Notes: generated from the letters alone by a model not told the origin. A stretch of DNA of 64,000 nucleotides from Oscillospiraceae bacterium (GCA_025758045.1 CP107208.1:310001-374000); one strand, 5' to 3'; shown: positions 11,709 to 21,290, numbered from the stretch's first letter. Numbers and translations are program-made.

Positions 11709-13024
11709 ATACTTCCCTTTTGTAAGCGCCGCCGCGCAGCGCGAAGATCACATGCGTAGTAGAGAAATGCCAGCCCGGCAAAGACGGTAAGCCCCAAAGC
11801 ACGCCAGGTAAACCAGCCGTGCTGGATGCTGTGGGTGCGCAGCAGCGCAAACCATGCGGGGGTCATGCAGGTGGTAAGCGCCAACGGTAAGGCACGCACC
11901 AGCGCAGTTTTGCTGCGGATGGAGAGGATGAACAGGGCAATCAGCACCGCCAGCACCGCGAGAGCGGGCCAGAAGAGATGATGGCTGTTTAACGTATCGT
12001 ATAAAAAGCCAAAAATATTACGCCATGTCAATTCCATGCCGTGCCAGGTATCGGCGGTGGTGCGCACCTCGGCCTGGTGCAGGGCATCAGCCAGTACGTT
12101 ATTGCCAGTGACGGCCCCGGCCAGCGCCCATTTGCCGGCCCAGCATAAAGCGTAACCGGTGCCCCAGCACAGGCTGCCGCCCACGGCCAAGGCGCACTGC
12201 GGCACGCCGCCTCGCAGGCGCTGCTGGGGTTCCAGCAGCCAGCAGGTCAGCGGCAGACCTAAGGTGATGATGGGCGTGACCAGCAGGTCGCAGAAAGCTG
12301 TCGCCGTGCCCAGCACCAGCAGCCCTAAGCACAGCACATCGCTGCGGCGGGGCTTGGCCAGCACCCAGGCGCAGCCCGCGTAGGCAATCATAAAGCAGGT
12401 GAAATACTGCACCTGATGGGGCACGAACCATACACTCACCGCCAACTGGCTGACGGCAAACCACACGGCGGCCCGCAGCCCGCAGCGGCGGCGCAGCTGC
12501 ACCAGCACCACGGCCAGCAGCGCAAACAGCACGATATACTGTACAATACGAACACCCGTGTAGGGCATAAGCAGCAGCAAAGGCCGCAGCCAGATGAGAT
12601 ACCCGTGCCAGTACCGCGCGTAGGAGAACGGCTCCAGCGCGGGGGCATCGGTACGCTGGGCGCCGGTGGACCAATCCTTTTCTATGTACCAGGCCAGGTC
12701 GTCGGCCAGGGTCTCGAAGTTATCCACATTGTAGGCCGTGTTGGTCATCATGGCCTGCAGGGGCGGCAGCTCGTCGGCGCTGGCGGCCTCAAACAGCATC
12801 AGTGTGTCGGTGTAGTTGTCCATCTGAAAGAGCTTGAAGCCCAGATATTCCGGGTACAGCCCCTCGTTTTGGATCGTCCGGGCGGAGTCGTAGACATGCT
12901 GCCGCACCCGTTCCCCCGGCAGGGCGTAGGCAGCCAGCAGCAGCACAAACAGTATGGCCAGCGTACCGGCAAAGGCGGCCAGTGCCCGCAGGGCAAAGGG
13001 ACGTTTTTGTTTTTGCGTGCTCAC
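11705..13024 (-). CDS. Polytopic membrane protein of unknown function
   Basis: About 439 residues: one N-terminal helix, an extracytoplasmic stretch of about 100 residues (RVRQHVYDSARTIQNEG onward), then about nine hydrophobic segments. The layout recalls GT-C-type glycosyltransferases or wall-polymer export proteins, but no catalytic motif is evident. I chose the GTG at 13024 because GGGGAGG lies 6 bases upstream; an ATG at 13039 lies on that Shine-Dalgarno. The stop overlaps the LCP start (ATGA), so the two are probably co-translated and act together at the envelope. Confidence 0.6.
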   Translation of the reverse strand: MSTQKQKRPFALRALAAFAGTLAILFVLLLAAYALPGERVRQHVYDSARTIQNEGLYPEYLGFKLFQMDNYTDTLMLFEAASADELPPLQAMMTNTAYNVDNFETLADDLAWYIEKDWSTGAQRTDAPALEPFSYARYWHGYLIWLRPLLLLMPYTGVRIVQYIVLFALLAVVLVQLRRRCGLRAAVWFAVSQLAVSVWFVPHQVQYFTCFMIAYAGCAWVLAKPRRSDVLCLGLLVLGTATAFCDLLVTPIITLGLPLTCWLLEPQQRLRGGVPQCALAVGGSLCWGTGYALCWAGKWALAGAVTGNNVLADALHQAEVRTTADTWHGMELTWRNIFGFLYDTLNSHHLFWPALAVLAVLIALFILSIRSKTALVRALPLALTTCMTPAWFALLRTHSIQHGWFTWRALGLTVFAGLAFLYYACDLRAARRRLQKGSI

Positions 13025-13055
13025 GGCACACCTCCCCATTAAAAAGTACCCCCCT

Positions 13056-13084
13056 ATTATATGCTAAATAGCGACAGCTTTCAA
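13056..13084 (-). promoter_or_regulatory. Sigma-A promoter of the membrane protein-LCP pair
   Basis: TTGAAA (13084-13079), 17-base spacer, TATAAT (13061-13056) on the minus strand, about 32 bases before the GTG start. Confidence 0.7.
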
Positions 13085-13120
13085 CCGGATGAATGTGAAA
13101 TCCATTTGAATTTTGCCGTG

Positions 13121-14269
13121 CTATACGGCGTCGGTCTGGCGGGAAACCGACAGTACAATGCCCATTTCCCCCAGCAGCATCATCAGGCTGGTGCCGCCGG
13201 AGGAAAAAAATGGCAGGCTGATGCCGGTGTTGGGGATGGTGTTGGTGACGACGGCAATGTTTAAGATGGCCTGCAAGACAACCTGCACCACGAACCCCAC
13301 GGCCAGGAGTGCCCCGAATTTATCCCGCGCACGGATGGCGATGGACATGCCCCGCAGCAGCAGCGCTAGAAAAAGCGCTACGGCCAGCGCCGCGCCGATA
13401 AAGCCCAGCTCCTCGCATAGAATCGAGAAGATAAAATCATTCTGCGGCTCGGGCACATAGAGGTACTTTTGGCGGCTGTTGCCCAGCCCCAGCCCGGCCA
13501 GCCCGCCGGAGGCAATGGCGTAGAGGCTTTGGATGGTCTGGTGCCCTTCCCCCAGTGGGTCGGCAAAGGGGTCGCGCCAGGAGGCCAGGCGGTCGGTGGC
13601 ATAGGGCACCAGTTCCGGCAGGGCAAGCACCGCCGCCGCGATGGCCCCTGCCCCCAGGCCGCCCGCCAGCCCAAACCACTGCAGCCCGGTGCCGCCCACA
13701 AACATCAGCACTGCGCCGATGGATAAGATCAGCAGCGTACCCGAAAGGTGCGGCTCCAGCAGCATCAGCACCGTCACCACGCCTAAAATCAGCCCGAAGG
13801 GCAGCACGCCCCCGGCAAAGCTGTGCATGCGGTCGTGATTCAGCGAGATGATGTGGGAAAACACCAGCACCACGGCAAATTTGGCAATCTCACTGGGCTG
13901 CAGGGTGCCTAAGCCCGGCAGTACGATCCACCGTTTGCAGCCGTTGTACTCCGGCATAAACAGCACAACGACGAGCAAAATCAGCGACAGCCCCATAACA
14001 GGCCAGGCCAGTTTGTGCCACACATGGTAATCCACCAGGCTGGCGGCGTACATGGCCGCTGCGCCCAGCGCCGCAAACAATAGCTGCGGGCGGATGTAGG
14101 TGTAGGCGTCGCCGCGGCGATAGAGCGCCACTGCGTACCCGGCCGAGAAGAGCATAATCAGCCCATAGCTCAGCAGCGCCAGCAAAACGACGAGGAACGG
14201 TACATCCAGGCTGGGCTGTTCCCGCAGGCGGGTGCGCAGGGCGGCAGGGTCAAAGAAAGAAGCGGTCAT
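13121..14269 (-). CDS. SEDS-family peptidoglycan glycosyltransferase (FtsW/RodA/SpoVE type)
   Basis: Polymerises lipid II with a partner penicillin-binding protein. The 382-residue protein has about ten membrane segments. Diagnostic parts are YNGCKRWIVLPGLGTLQPSEIAKFAVV (about residues 115-140) and the C-terminal PFFSSGGTSLMMLLGEMGIVLSVSR. FtsW, RodA and SpoVE cannot be separated from the sequence alone. It is followed by the membrane protein and LCP genes, and preceded by a HAD gene 58 bases away. The Shine-Dalgarno is unusual, a GGGGGG run lying in the 3' arm of a hairpin. Confidence 0.93.
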   Translation of the reverse strand: MTASFFDPAALRTRLREQPSLDVPFLVVLLALLSYGLIMLFSAGYAVALYRRGDAYTYIRPQLLFAALGAAAMYAASLVDYHVWHKLAWPVMGLSLILLVVVLFMPEYNGCKRWIVLPGLGTLQPSEIAKFAVVLVFSHIISLNHDRMHSFAGGVLPFGLILGVVTVLMLLEPHLSGTLLILSIGAVLMFVGGTGLQWFGLAGGLGAGAIAAAVLALPELVPYATDRLASWRDPFADPLGEGHQTIQSLYAIASGGLAGLGLGNSRQKYLYVPEPQNDFIFSILCEELGFIGAALAVALFLALLLRGMSIAIRARDKFGALLAVGFVVQVVLQAILNIAVVTNTIPNTGISLPFFSSGGTSLMMLLGEMGIVLSVSRQTDAV

Positions 14270-14277
14270 ACAAAATC

Positions 14278-14303
14278 CCCCCGCGTCCAGTATACGCAGG
14301 GGG
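14278..14303 (-). promoter_or_regulatory. Hairpin that contains the SEDS gene ribosome site
   Basis: On the minus strand CCCCCTGCGT pairs with ACGCGGGGG around a 7-base loop; the G-run is the only Shine-Dalgarno for the ATG at 14269. The stem could both end upstream transcription (it is followed by ATTTTG) and limit translation. Confidence 0.5.
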
Positions 14304-14327
14304 AAAACAGGCTATGCAGTTTGTGGT

Positions 14328-15113
14328 TTACACAAGGCCGAAATGGCGCAGGGCCTTGGCGATGCCCTCCTTATCAATATCCGTCGTCACATAGTCGGCG
14401 GCGGCTTTGGCGTCGTCACAGGCATTGCCCATGGCCACGCCGATACCGGCATATTCCAGCATGGCGACGTCGTTTCCACCGTCGCCAAAGGCGATGGCTT
14501 CGTCCCGGGTCCAGCCAAAATGCTTCAGCATCTCGGCCAGGCCGTTGGGCTTGCCGCCGCCCTCGGGCAGGATATCGGCAAAATCGGGGCTCCACCGCAC
14601 GGCCAGGCAGCCGGGGCAGCGGCGGAGGAACTCTTCCTCGCAGTTATCGGGCAGAAAGGCGCTGAGCTGGTAGATGGGATTTTGTGCAATGCGGGCAGCA
14701 ATGTCAGCGGTCCCCTGCCCCAGCTCCTTGGCAAAGTTGGCACTGTGCTCATTGATGAGATTGAAATAGCAGTTGTCCTTCTCCACAAAGCCGATGGACA
14801 GCTTTTCTTTTTCAATATAGGGCAGCAGGGTGCGCAGGGCGGCGGGGTCGATGTACTTGCTGTAGATGACATCGCCATCCGCCATATAGCAGTACTGGCC
14901 GTTCATGGTGACATAGCCGTCCCAGTTCACCTTTTGCAAAGCGGGCAGATACGGCAGGTGCACCGGCGGACGGCCCGTGGCGATGAAAACTTTCACGCCG
15001 TTGGCCTGCAAGGCGTGCAGCGCCTGCACGGTGGAATCCGGCATTTCGTGGCTGCCGAACAGCAGCAGCGTGCCGTCGATGTCAAAAAAGGCAGCTCGGA
15101 TGTGTTTATTCAT
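14328..15113 (-). CDS. HAD-superfamily phosphatase, Cof type
   Basis: Cytoplasmic phosphatase of the Cof/YbiV type, 261 residues, acting on small phosphorylated metabolites; the substrate is unknown. Motif I is FFDIDGTLLLF (about residues 9-19), motif II region FIATGRP, and motif IV GDGGNDVAMLEYAG near residue 210, with a C2B cap between. Its start lies inside the last 8 bases of gpsA, so it is coupled to gpsA. A second Cof-type gene lies at 33539. Confidence 0.88.
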   Translation of the reverse strand: MNKHIRAAFFDIDGTLLLFGSHEMPDSTVQALHALQANGVKVFIATGRPPVHLPYLPALQKVNWDGYVTMNGQYCYMADGDVIYSKYIDPAALRTLLPYIEKEKLSIGFVEKDNCYFNLINEHSANFAKELGQGTADIAARIAQNPIYQLSAFLPDNCEEEFLRRCPGCLAVRWSPDFADILPEGGGKPNGLAEMLKHFGWTRDEAIAFGDGGNDVAMLEYAGIGVAMGNACDDAKAAADYVTTDIDKEGIAKALRHFGLV

Positions 15114-16104
15114 GTTTCAGGTCTCTCTCCATTAGAGCCGCAAGGGCATTGCGGGCTTCGAGCTTACCACACAGGATAGCGTCCACGCTTTGCACGATGG
15201 GCATTTCCGTCTTGTACTTTTTGGCAAGGCGGCAGACGGCGGGCAGGGCGTTGATGCCCTCGACCACCTGGCCCACCTCGGACTTGGCTTCCTCGGCTGT
15301 TTTGCCGCGGCCCAGCAGCATACCGGCGTGCAGGTTGCGGCTGTGCATACTGGTGCAGGTCACGATCAAATCGCCCATGCCGGACAGGCCCGCGAAGGTT
15401 TCAGGCTTGCAGCCCATGGCCAGACCCAGCCGGGTCAGCTCGGCGTTGCCGCGGGTGATAAGGGCGGCTTTGGCGTTATCGCCGTAGCCCAGGCCCAGTG
15501 CGATGCCGACAGCCAGCGCAATGACGTTTTTGACCGCGCCGCCCAACTCGGTGCCGCGGCGGTCGGTGTTGGTGTAGACGCGGAAGCTGGGCGCGGTGAA
15601 GGCTTTCTGCACGGCCTTGGCGGCGGCTTCATCCTCGCTGGCGGCAACAATTAAAGTCGGCATATCGCGGGCCACTTCCTCGGCGTGGGTGGGGCCGGAG
15701 AGGGCCACCACGCGGGCGGTGCGCTTGGCCTTGGCAAGCTCATCCTCGATGATCTCGCTCATCGTCATCAGGGTTTTGTCCTCGACCCCCTTGGCCACGT
15801 CCACGATCAACTGGCCATCCGGGATGTACTCGGCTGCCTTTTTGGCGGTGGATCGCACAAACGGGGACGGCACCGCAAACAGCAGGATGTCGCGCCCGGT
15901 GCAGGCCTCGGCAATATCGGCGGTGTAGTGCATGGCGGAGGGCAGCTCCATACCCGGCAGGTTGGGGTGGCGGCGGGTAGTGCTGAGGGATTTCAGCTCG
16001 GCGGGGATCGCGCTCCAAACGGTTACATCGCGGCCGTTGACCGCCAGCAGACGGGCCAGTGCAATGCCCCAGGTGCCTGCGCCGAATACGGCAATTTTAG
16101 TCAT
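15106..16104 (-). CDS. gpsA: NAD(P)-dependent glycerol-3-phosphate dehydrogenase
   Basis: Reduces dihydroxyacetone phosphate to sn-glycerol-3-phosphate for phospholipid synthesis. The 332-residue protein has the N-terminal nucleotide motif GAGTWG (about residues 8-13), the FAVPS segment, the catalytic lysine region GGAVKNVIALAVG (about 190), and GLSGMGDLIVTCTS. Length is normal. It begins 24 bases after the metallophosphoesterase gene and overlaps the HAD gene by 8 bases. Confidence 0.96.
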   Translation of the reverse strand: MTKIAVFGAGTWGIALARLLAVNGRDVTVWSAIPAELKSLSTTRRHPNLPGMELPSAMHYTADIAEACTGRDILLFAVPSPFVRSTAKKAAEYIPDGQLIVDVAKGVEDKTLMTMSEIIEDELAKAKRTARVVALSGPTHAEEVARDMPTLIVAASEDEAAAKAVQKAFTAPSFRVYTNTDRRGTELGGAVKNVIALAVGIALGLGYGDNAKAALITRGNAELTRLGLAMGCKPETFAGLSGMGDLIVTCTSMHSRNLHAGMLLGRGKTAEEAKSEVGQVVEGINALPAVCRLAKKYKTEMPIVQSVDAILCGKLEARNALAALMERDLKHE

Positions 16105-16128
16105 GGGTGGTTCTCCTTACAAATGGTG

Positions 16129-16779
16129 TCAGGGTAGCTGCAGCAGGCGTGCCAGAAAGCGGTGCCCCGTGCGTTCTTTCAGCACAGGCTCGGCCTCCAG
16201 GGCGACACGCTCGTAGCAGTTGACGATGCGGGTGACCCCATACCGGTGCTCCCGTGGGATGTTGCAGCCGTAGGTCAGATGGATATGACCATGCAGCATC
16301 AGCTGGGGATGGTAGCGGTCCAGCAGCTCGTGAAAGACGGTGAAGCCGCGGTGGGGCAGGTCGTTCAAGTCGCCGTAGCCGTGCATCGGCGCGTGGGTGA
16401 CAAGGATGTCAAACCCGCCGTGGCGGTCGATCTTGCCCCGCAGGCGGTTGATGCGCTTGCGCATCTCGGCCTCGGTAAACTGCCAGGCACCGGTGCGGTA
16501 GCGGCAGGACCCGCCCAGCCCCACAATGCGCAGCCCGTGGTAGACGAACAGGTTGTCATCCAGGCAGATGGCGCCCTCGGGCGGGTGATGGTCATAGTTT
16601 TCGTCATGATTGCCGTGCACGTACAAAACCGGCACGGGGGCCATGGTGGTAAGATACTCAAGATAGTGACGGTTCAGATCGCCACAGGCTATAATGAGGT
16701 CTACGCCCTCGATCTTATCGGGAGTATAGTAATCCCAAAGCGCCTTGCACTCCTCATCGGCAATGCACAGCAGCTTCAT
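16129..16779 (-). CDS. Calcineurin-like metallophosphoesterase
   Basis: A 216-residue two-metal phosphoesterase. Metal-binding motifs are in the family order: ACGDLN (about residue 33), YVHGNHDEN (about 57), a mid-chain THAPMHG, and MLHGHIHLTYG. The usual first DxH motif is replaced by an N-terminal CIADEE, which is unusual and may mean altered metal binding. Its start overlaps the stop of the upstream gene by 4 bases. The physiological substrate cannot be told. Confidence 0.85.
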   Translation of the reverse strand: MKLLCIADEECKALWDYYTPDKIEGVDLIIACGDLNRHYLEYLTTMAPVPVLYVHGNHDENYDHHPPEGAICLDDNLFVYHGLRIVGLGGSCRYRTGAWQFTEAEMRKRINRLRGKIDRHGGFDILVTHAPMHGYGDLNDLPHRGFTVFHELLDRYHPQLMLHGHIHLTYGCNIPREHRYGVTRIVNCYERVALEAEPVLKERTGHRFLARLLQLP

Positions 16780-18743
16780 AGCGTGGCCTCCTTCTCGGCA
16801 GGCAGCTGGTCACGGTGGATACCCTGCATGCGGTACATCGGGCGGGCCTGCTCGGTCAGGTCGTCGTACTCGGGGATGGTGCCGTCCACGGCGTCGCACA
16901 GATAGTCCATGTGGACGATCTGCTCCACATCCAGCCCGTGGCGGCCGCTGTTGCGCACCGTACCGTTCTGGTCGGTGATGCGGCAGGCAAACGGGTCGAT
17001 CATACCGGCGGTGACGCCTGTCCGCAGGATGCGGGCCAGATGCGCCACGTCCGAGGGAAGCTCGCGGCTGAGCAGCACGTCCATGACACCGCTGTTCATG
17101 CCCCACCAGTAGTTGACGGCGCGGCCGTCGGTGCCGGATTTATCCCGCACCCAGCCGCCGTCCAGCACGCTGTGCACCACATTCTCGTAGAACTGGCCCC
17201 AGTGCCAGAAGGGCGTAGCCAGATCTTGCAATACGCCGCCCGGACGGATAAGGAAGGTGCCGAACTCCTGCTGGGGGCGGCCCGGCACCGGTGCGTCGCG
17301 GCCCGAAACCACCGTGATGCCCTTGCGGGTAAAGACGGCCAGCGGGTCCTCCTGGTCAGGCAGGCAGGTCCAGCGCAGCTCAATGCGGGCGCGGGGGTTG
17401 ACCATGCGGGCACCCAGCGCAAAGGCGTTGATGTTGGCGGGCACGCCGAAGCTGGGGTAATCCGCCACATAGCCGATGCGGTCGGTGCCGGCCATGGCCC
17501 CGGCGATGGCGCCGGTGATGAACTTGGCCTCGTATACGCGGGTGTAATAGGTGCGGATGCTGGCGTAGGGCATCTCCATGGAGCAGTTGAGGATGCGTAC
17601 CGTGGGGTGCTTGACTGCCGAGCGCAGGCTGGCGCCCACCAGTTTGGGGCTGGTGGTGAATACGATGTCTGCGCCGTGGGAGATGGCGGCTTCGATCAGC
17701 AAATCGGCGTTCCGGCCGGGCACAGCGTTGAAGTAGGCAAAGGTCTCTACCTTGCCCTCAAACACACTGTCCAGCTGGGTGCGGCCAAACTCATGCTGGC
17801 TGGTCCAGGAACTGGTCTCCGGGGTGCGCTCATGGATGAAGGCAACTTTTAAGTGGGTGGGGGCTGCCGGGTGGATGGGCAAAATGCGTTCCAGCAGTTT
17901 TGTCTGGGCAGGCTCGGCCGGCTTTTCGCTGACGGTGACGGGGTCATCGTTCTGCAGGGCCAGCACGTCATCCCACAGGGCGTCGATCTTTTGCTGCAGC
18001 TCGTTGGGGCTGGCTTTGGTCAGTTCTTCCATCGAGTACAGGCGCAAAAGCAGCAGCAGTACGTCCCCCACAGTGGCGCGCAGCTTGTCGCCGCCCAGGG
18101 CGGTGTAGGCCTTCTCGACCCAGTTGTACAGGGACAGGATGGCGGCGCGGTCCTCGGCGGTCCACTTTTCCTCGGGGCCTTTGCCCATGGCCTTTTGCAG
18201 GCGGCCGTAGCTGCCGGGCTTGGTAAAGGTCAACAGATAGGTCTGGATGAGCGGATAGTAGTGCATGAACTCATAGTACAGGCGCACTTCCGGGGTATCG
18301 TTGTATTTGGGCACCACGCGGGTGACGTTGCCGGTCACGCTGCCGGCCTCGAAGTATTTCAGCACGCTGACGCGCTTGTTGCCCTCCTGCACATAGAAGC
18401 GGCCCATGTACTCAAAGCAGCGGATGGGGTCACGGATGCCCTCGTCCACGTGGGCCATGCAAAGGGCGACCCACTTGGAGCCGAACTCGCTATTTAAATC
18501 CAGCAGGGGCATAAAATTGCTGGCAAAAGCGGCGGTGCGGCCTGCCGTTTTGGTGCCGACCACCAGCTTTATCGGGATTTCGACCAGACCCAGGGGCAGC
18601 TGGTTTTCCACCTGCACATTTTGCAGGATGTCATCCAGCACCGGCAAAAACGGGGACTGCCCGTGGAGCATCTTCTCACGGTAATCTTTCTGGCCCAGCT
18701 TTTGGGCCTTGCCGTATTCTTCCAGCGCTTCATTGCGCAGCAT
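16776..18743 (-). CDS. BMP-family substrate-binding-like protein with ParB-like N-terminal part, no signal peptide
   Basis: A 655-residue protein in two parts. The N-terminal 250 residues include a ParB/sulfiredoxin-like patch (YVQEGNKRVSVLKYFEA, about 120). The C-terminal 330 residues resemble the BMP/Med lipoprotein fold that binds nucleosides (VAFIHERTPETSSWTSQHE; GADIVFTTSPKLV; GYVADYPSFGVPANINAFALGA). There is no signal peptide, so despite the fold it is probably cytoplasmic and not a transport receptor. The start at 18743 is set by AAGGAGGA seven bases upstream. It heads the minus-strand run and overlaps the phosphoesterase gene by 4 bases. Function unknown. Confidence 0.75.
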   Translation of the reverse strand: MLRNEALEEYGKAQKLGQKDYREKMLHGQSPFLPVLDDILQNVQVENQLPLGLVEIPIKLVVGTKTAGRTAAFASNFMPLLDLNSEFGSKWVALCMAHVDEGIRDPIRCFEYMGRFYVQEGNKRVSVLKYFEAGSVTGNVTRVVPKYNDTPEVRLYYEFMHYYPLIQTYLLTFTKPGSYGRLQKAMGKGPEEKWTAEDRAAILSLYNWVEKAYTALGGDKLRATVGDVLLLLLRLYSMEELTKASPNELQQKIDALWDDVLALQNDDPVTVSEKPAEPAQTKLLERILPIHPAAPTHLKVAFIHERTPETSSWTSQHEFGRTQLDSVFEGKVETFAYFNAVPGRNADLLIEAAISHGADIVFTTSPKLVGASLRSAVKHPTVRILNCSMEMPYASIRTYYTRVYEAKFITGAIAGAMAGTDRIGYVADYPSFGVPANINAFALGARMVNPRARIELRWTCLPDQEDPLAVFTRKGITVVSGRDAPVPGRPQQEFGTFLIRPGGVLQDLATPFWHWGQFYENVVHSVLDGGWVRDKSGTDGRAVNYWWGMNSGVMDVLLSRELPSDVAHLARILRTGVTAGMIDPFACRITDQNGTVRNSGRHGLDVEQIVHMDYLCDAVDGTIPEYDDLTEQARPMYRMQGIHRDQLPAEKEATL

Positions 18744-18842
18744 GGGCAGTTCCTCCTTCAAATTTTCGTGCGGCTATCAGTATAGCACACTTCGGGAAAA
18801 GATACAAACTCAAAAAAGCCTCTATCCGGCAGGGAGAGCGTT

Positions 18843-20162
18843 TCAGGCAAGGCTCTCTCCCCCGCTTTCTACATGCACGGCTTTGGGGTAGACCTTGGCC
18901 ATGCGGGCGTCGTCGAAATGCTCGTCGAGGCAGGCGGCCAGGCTGGTGGCGGCGGCTTCGCCGCGGACACGCTCGTTATAGCGCACCAGCGCGGCGGAGC
19001 TGACGGCGATGTTGGCGGCCATGAAAACGCACAGCCCCCAGGTCAGCACGGTGCCGAACCGCTTGGGGAGGGACTCGATCATGTGGGAGATGGGCGGGTA
19101 CAACACCTTGAACCAGGCAATGGCGGCAAAGCCCCAGAAGAAGCAGTACAGCAGGTTGATGCGCCCGCCCAGGTTGAACGGGATGGCGCTGTAATCCCAG
19201 AACACCGTGCCGAACACGACCTCGGTAAACACGCTGCACAAATACTCATACGCGCCGCCCAGCAGGGTGCCCGCCACAAACAGCCAGCTGGCGGGGCGGT
19301 CCTTGTAGCGGTAGAGCAGCTGGGTCACGGCGGCAATGGCCAGGCCCCACACGATGGAAAACGGCCCCCACACCACGCTGGAACGGCTCATCCAGTAACC
19401 GGCGGTGATGCGGCAGAAGATCGTCTCGGTAATATCGCCTAAAAACGCACCGATGAAGAAAAGCAGGATGATCTTATACGGGCTGCATCCTTCGGCAAAG
19501 GTGGTGCTTTTGGCCCGGCGCTGGCGCCGGAAGGTCAGGGCCGGGTGAGCCTTGTTCATGCGCTGCTCGACCCAGCCCAGAAGCGCCATGCCGGTGTTGA
19601 CGGTAAAGTTGGCCAGGCGGTTCTCGATCTCCGCCCCGGCGGCCCAGCGGTAACGCAGGCCCAGCATGGCCAAAAGGGTGCCCACGGCGTCGATGGCAAA
19701 GATGACCAGCGCCGCCCACAGGATAATGGCGATCAGCCGGTGGGGCAGTAAGCCATAAAGGGCAAGCAGCAGAGGGTTGCCCCATTTCACCGCCACAACG
19801 CCCAACACGCCCCACAGGGCCGAGGCCCCCAGGCAGACGTAGCCGTCCAGGTTAAACGGCATATCGCTGTAGTCCCACCAGCGGGTGTGGCTGGTGCGCT
19901 CCAGGATGTGGCCGGCCACCCACTCGATGACGGTGGCGTACACGGCGCTGAAGACGGCCAAAAAGAACCAGCTGTCATTGCTGAGGTCCCGCAGAGCAAA
20001 GCTGATGAGGTGGGCGCCGATGCCGTACAAAATGCACAGCGGCCCACTGAGGACGCCGCGGTCCTGATACCTGCGCCTGGTCACGGCGGTGTAAAGGACC
20101 TCCCCTACCCAGCCGAGGAAGGAGTAGGCAAAAAACAAAAACAGAAAAGAATAAAATGTCAT
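18843..20162 (-). CDS. Membrane protein with two PF06541 (CmpB-type) domains
   Basis: About 439 residues and about ten hydrophobic segments. Two copies of the same unit are visible: N-terminal FFAYSFLGWVGEVLYTAVTR with GPLCILYGIGA, and C-terminal FFIGAFLGDITETIFCRI with GPFSIVWGLA; each has a downstream WDYS element (DYSDMPFNLDGYVCLG, DYSAIPFNLGGRINLL). The family is called putative ABC-transporter type IV but has no ATPase and no proven role. The start at 20162 (MTFYSFLF) follows CAGGAG by 7 bases. It stands alone between REP-like repeats. Confidence 0.8.
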   Translation of the reverse strand: MTFYSFLFLFFAYSFLGWVGEVLYTAVTRRRYQDRGVLSGPLCILYGIGAHLISFALRDLSNDSWFFLAVFSAVYATVIEWVAGHILERTSHTRWWDYSDMPFNLDGYVCLGASALWGVLGVVAVKWGNPLLLALYGLLPHRLIAIILWAALVIFAIDAVGTLLAMLGLRYRWAAGAEIENRLANFTVNTGMALLGWVEQRMNKAHPALTFRRQRRAKSTTFAEGCSPYKIILLFFIGAFLGDITETIFCRITAGYWMSRSSVVWGPFSIVWGLAIAAVTQLLYRYKDRPASWLFVAGTLLGGAYEYLCSVFTEVVFGTVFWDYSAIPFNLGGRINLLYCFFWGFAAIAWFKVLYPPISHMIESLPKRFGTVLTWGLCVFMAANIAVSSAALVRYNERVRGEAAATSLAACLDEHFDDARMAKVYPKAVHVESGGESLA

Positions 20163-20302
20163 ACAAAACTCCTGGTTCTCCGGCGTCCCGGGCAGGCTGA
20201 ACCGCCCAGAAAATGCGGGGTGTGAAATTGTAAACCGACTTGCCACACAGACGAGACGATCCCCCCGTCAGCTTCGCTGACAGCCCCTTTATACAAGGGG
20301 GC

Positions 20303-20914
20303 TTACACGCCCCGCTCCTGCTTGCTGAAGACGCAGCCGCAGTAGTCCTGGCGGTAGAGGCCGTACTCGGCACTTAATTGCAGACTGCGCTTGTAGCCGT
20401 CCTTTTTGCGGAACTCGCTGGGCAGAAAGCACACGTTGTATTTCTCGCCCAATTCCTGCCCCAGGGCATTGATGCGGATGGGGTCTTTCATGGGCGAGAT
20501 GGACAGTGTGGTACAGAACCACTCGAACCCATGGGCGGCGGCGTACCGGGCGGTCTGCTCCAGCCGCAGGCGGTAGCAGACGGTGCAGCGCCCGCCTTTC
20601 TCCGGCTCCTGCTCTAAGCCCTTGACGGCGGTGTAGAACTCGTCGGGTTCATAGGGCAGCTCGATGACCGGGTAACGATAGCCCGCCTGCTCCACAAAGC
20701 GCTCCAGCTCGGCCTCGCGGCGGTGATACTCGGCGGGCGGGTAGATGTTGGGGTTATAATATAAAATCGAAAGCCGGAAATGCTCGGTCAGCCGTTCCAG
20801 CGTGGCGCTGGAGCAGGGCGCGCAGCAGGCATGCAGCAGCAGCGTGGGTTTGGTATCCCCCAGCCGGCGCAGGACCTTTTCCATTTCCAGTTGATAATTG
20901 ATGCGATTGGCCAT
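20303..20914 (-). CDS. queH: Epoxyqueuosine reductase QueH
   Basis: Catalyses the last step of queuosine formation in tRNA, reducing epoxyqueuosine. The 203-residue protein has the QueH (DUF208) cysteine pattern: LLLHACCAPCSS (about residues 25-36), GGRCTVCYRLRLEQTARYA (about 103), and the C-terminal YCGCVFS. The start at 20914 (MANRINYQL) has an AGAGG ribosome site. No other queuosine genes are nearby, which is common since QueH-bearing gut Clostridia often salvage queuine. Confidence 0.92.
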   Translation of the reverse strand: MANRINYQLEMEKVLRRLGDTKPTLLLHACCAPCSSATLERLTEHFRLSILYYNPNIYPPAEYHRREAELERFVEQAGYRYPVIELPYEPDEFYTAVKGLEQEPEKGGRCTVCYRLRLEQTARYAAAHGFEWFCTTLSISPMKDPIRINALGQELGEKYNVCFLPSEFRKKDGYKRSLQLSAEYGLYRQDYCGCVFSKQERGV

Positions 20915-21290
20915 GATGCGGCACCTCTTTGCCTGGATTTTGATGCTGTCATTATTGTACCACATTTTTTGGGTTTCGTATATCCGTAAAATTGCTGCAC
21001 GGTTGGAAAGCGCCTCCCTCGCAGAGGGGGCGTCAAAGTCGCAGCCACGTAAATGCCCCCGCACCCGTTACAATCTTATCACACAATTTTTCATATTTCT
21101 TCAAATTCAGTTCATTTTCTTTTCACATTCGCCGGGTATACTGTAAATGTTCTCAGGAAGGGAGCAGGGACCCGGAACGAGAACGTGACCCCAAGTTTTT
21201 TCATCCATACTCCTCTTTTCTTTTGACACCAGGGCGGTGCAGGAATCTTTCTGCGCCGCTTTGGTGTTTTTTGGTACAATTTGCCGGTTT

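Noticed and set aside
10299..11759. 486-residue plus-strand frame opposite the LCP gene
   Set aside because: It is an antisense shadow with repetitive Val/Gly/His/Gln composition and no ribosome site.
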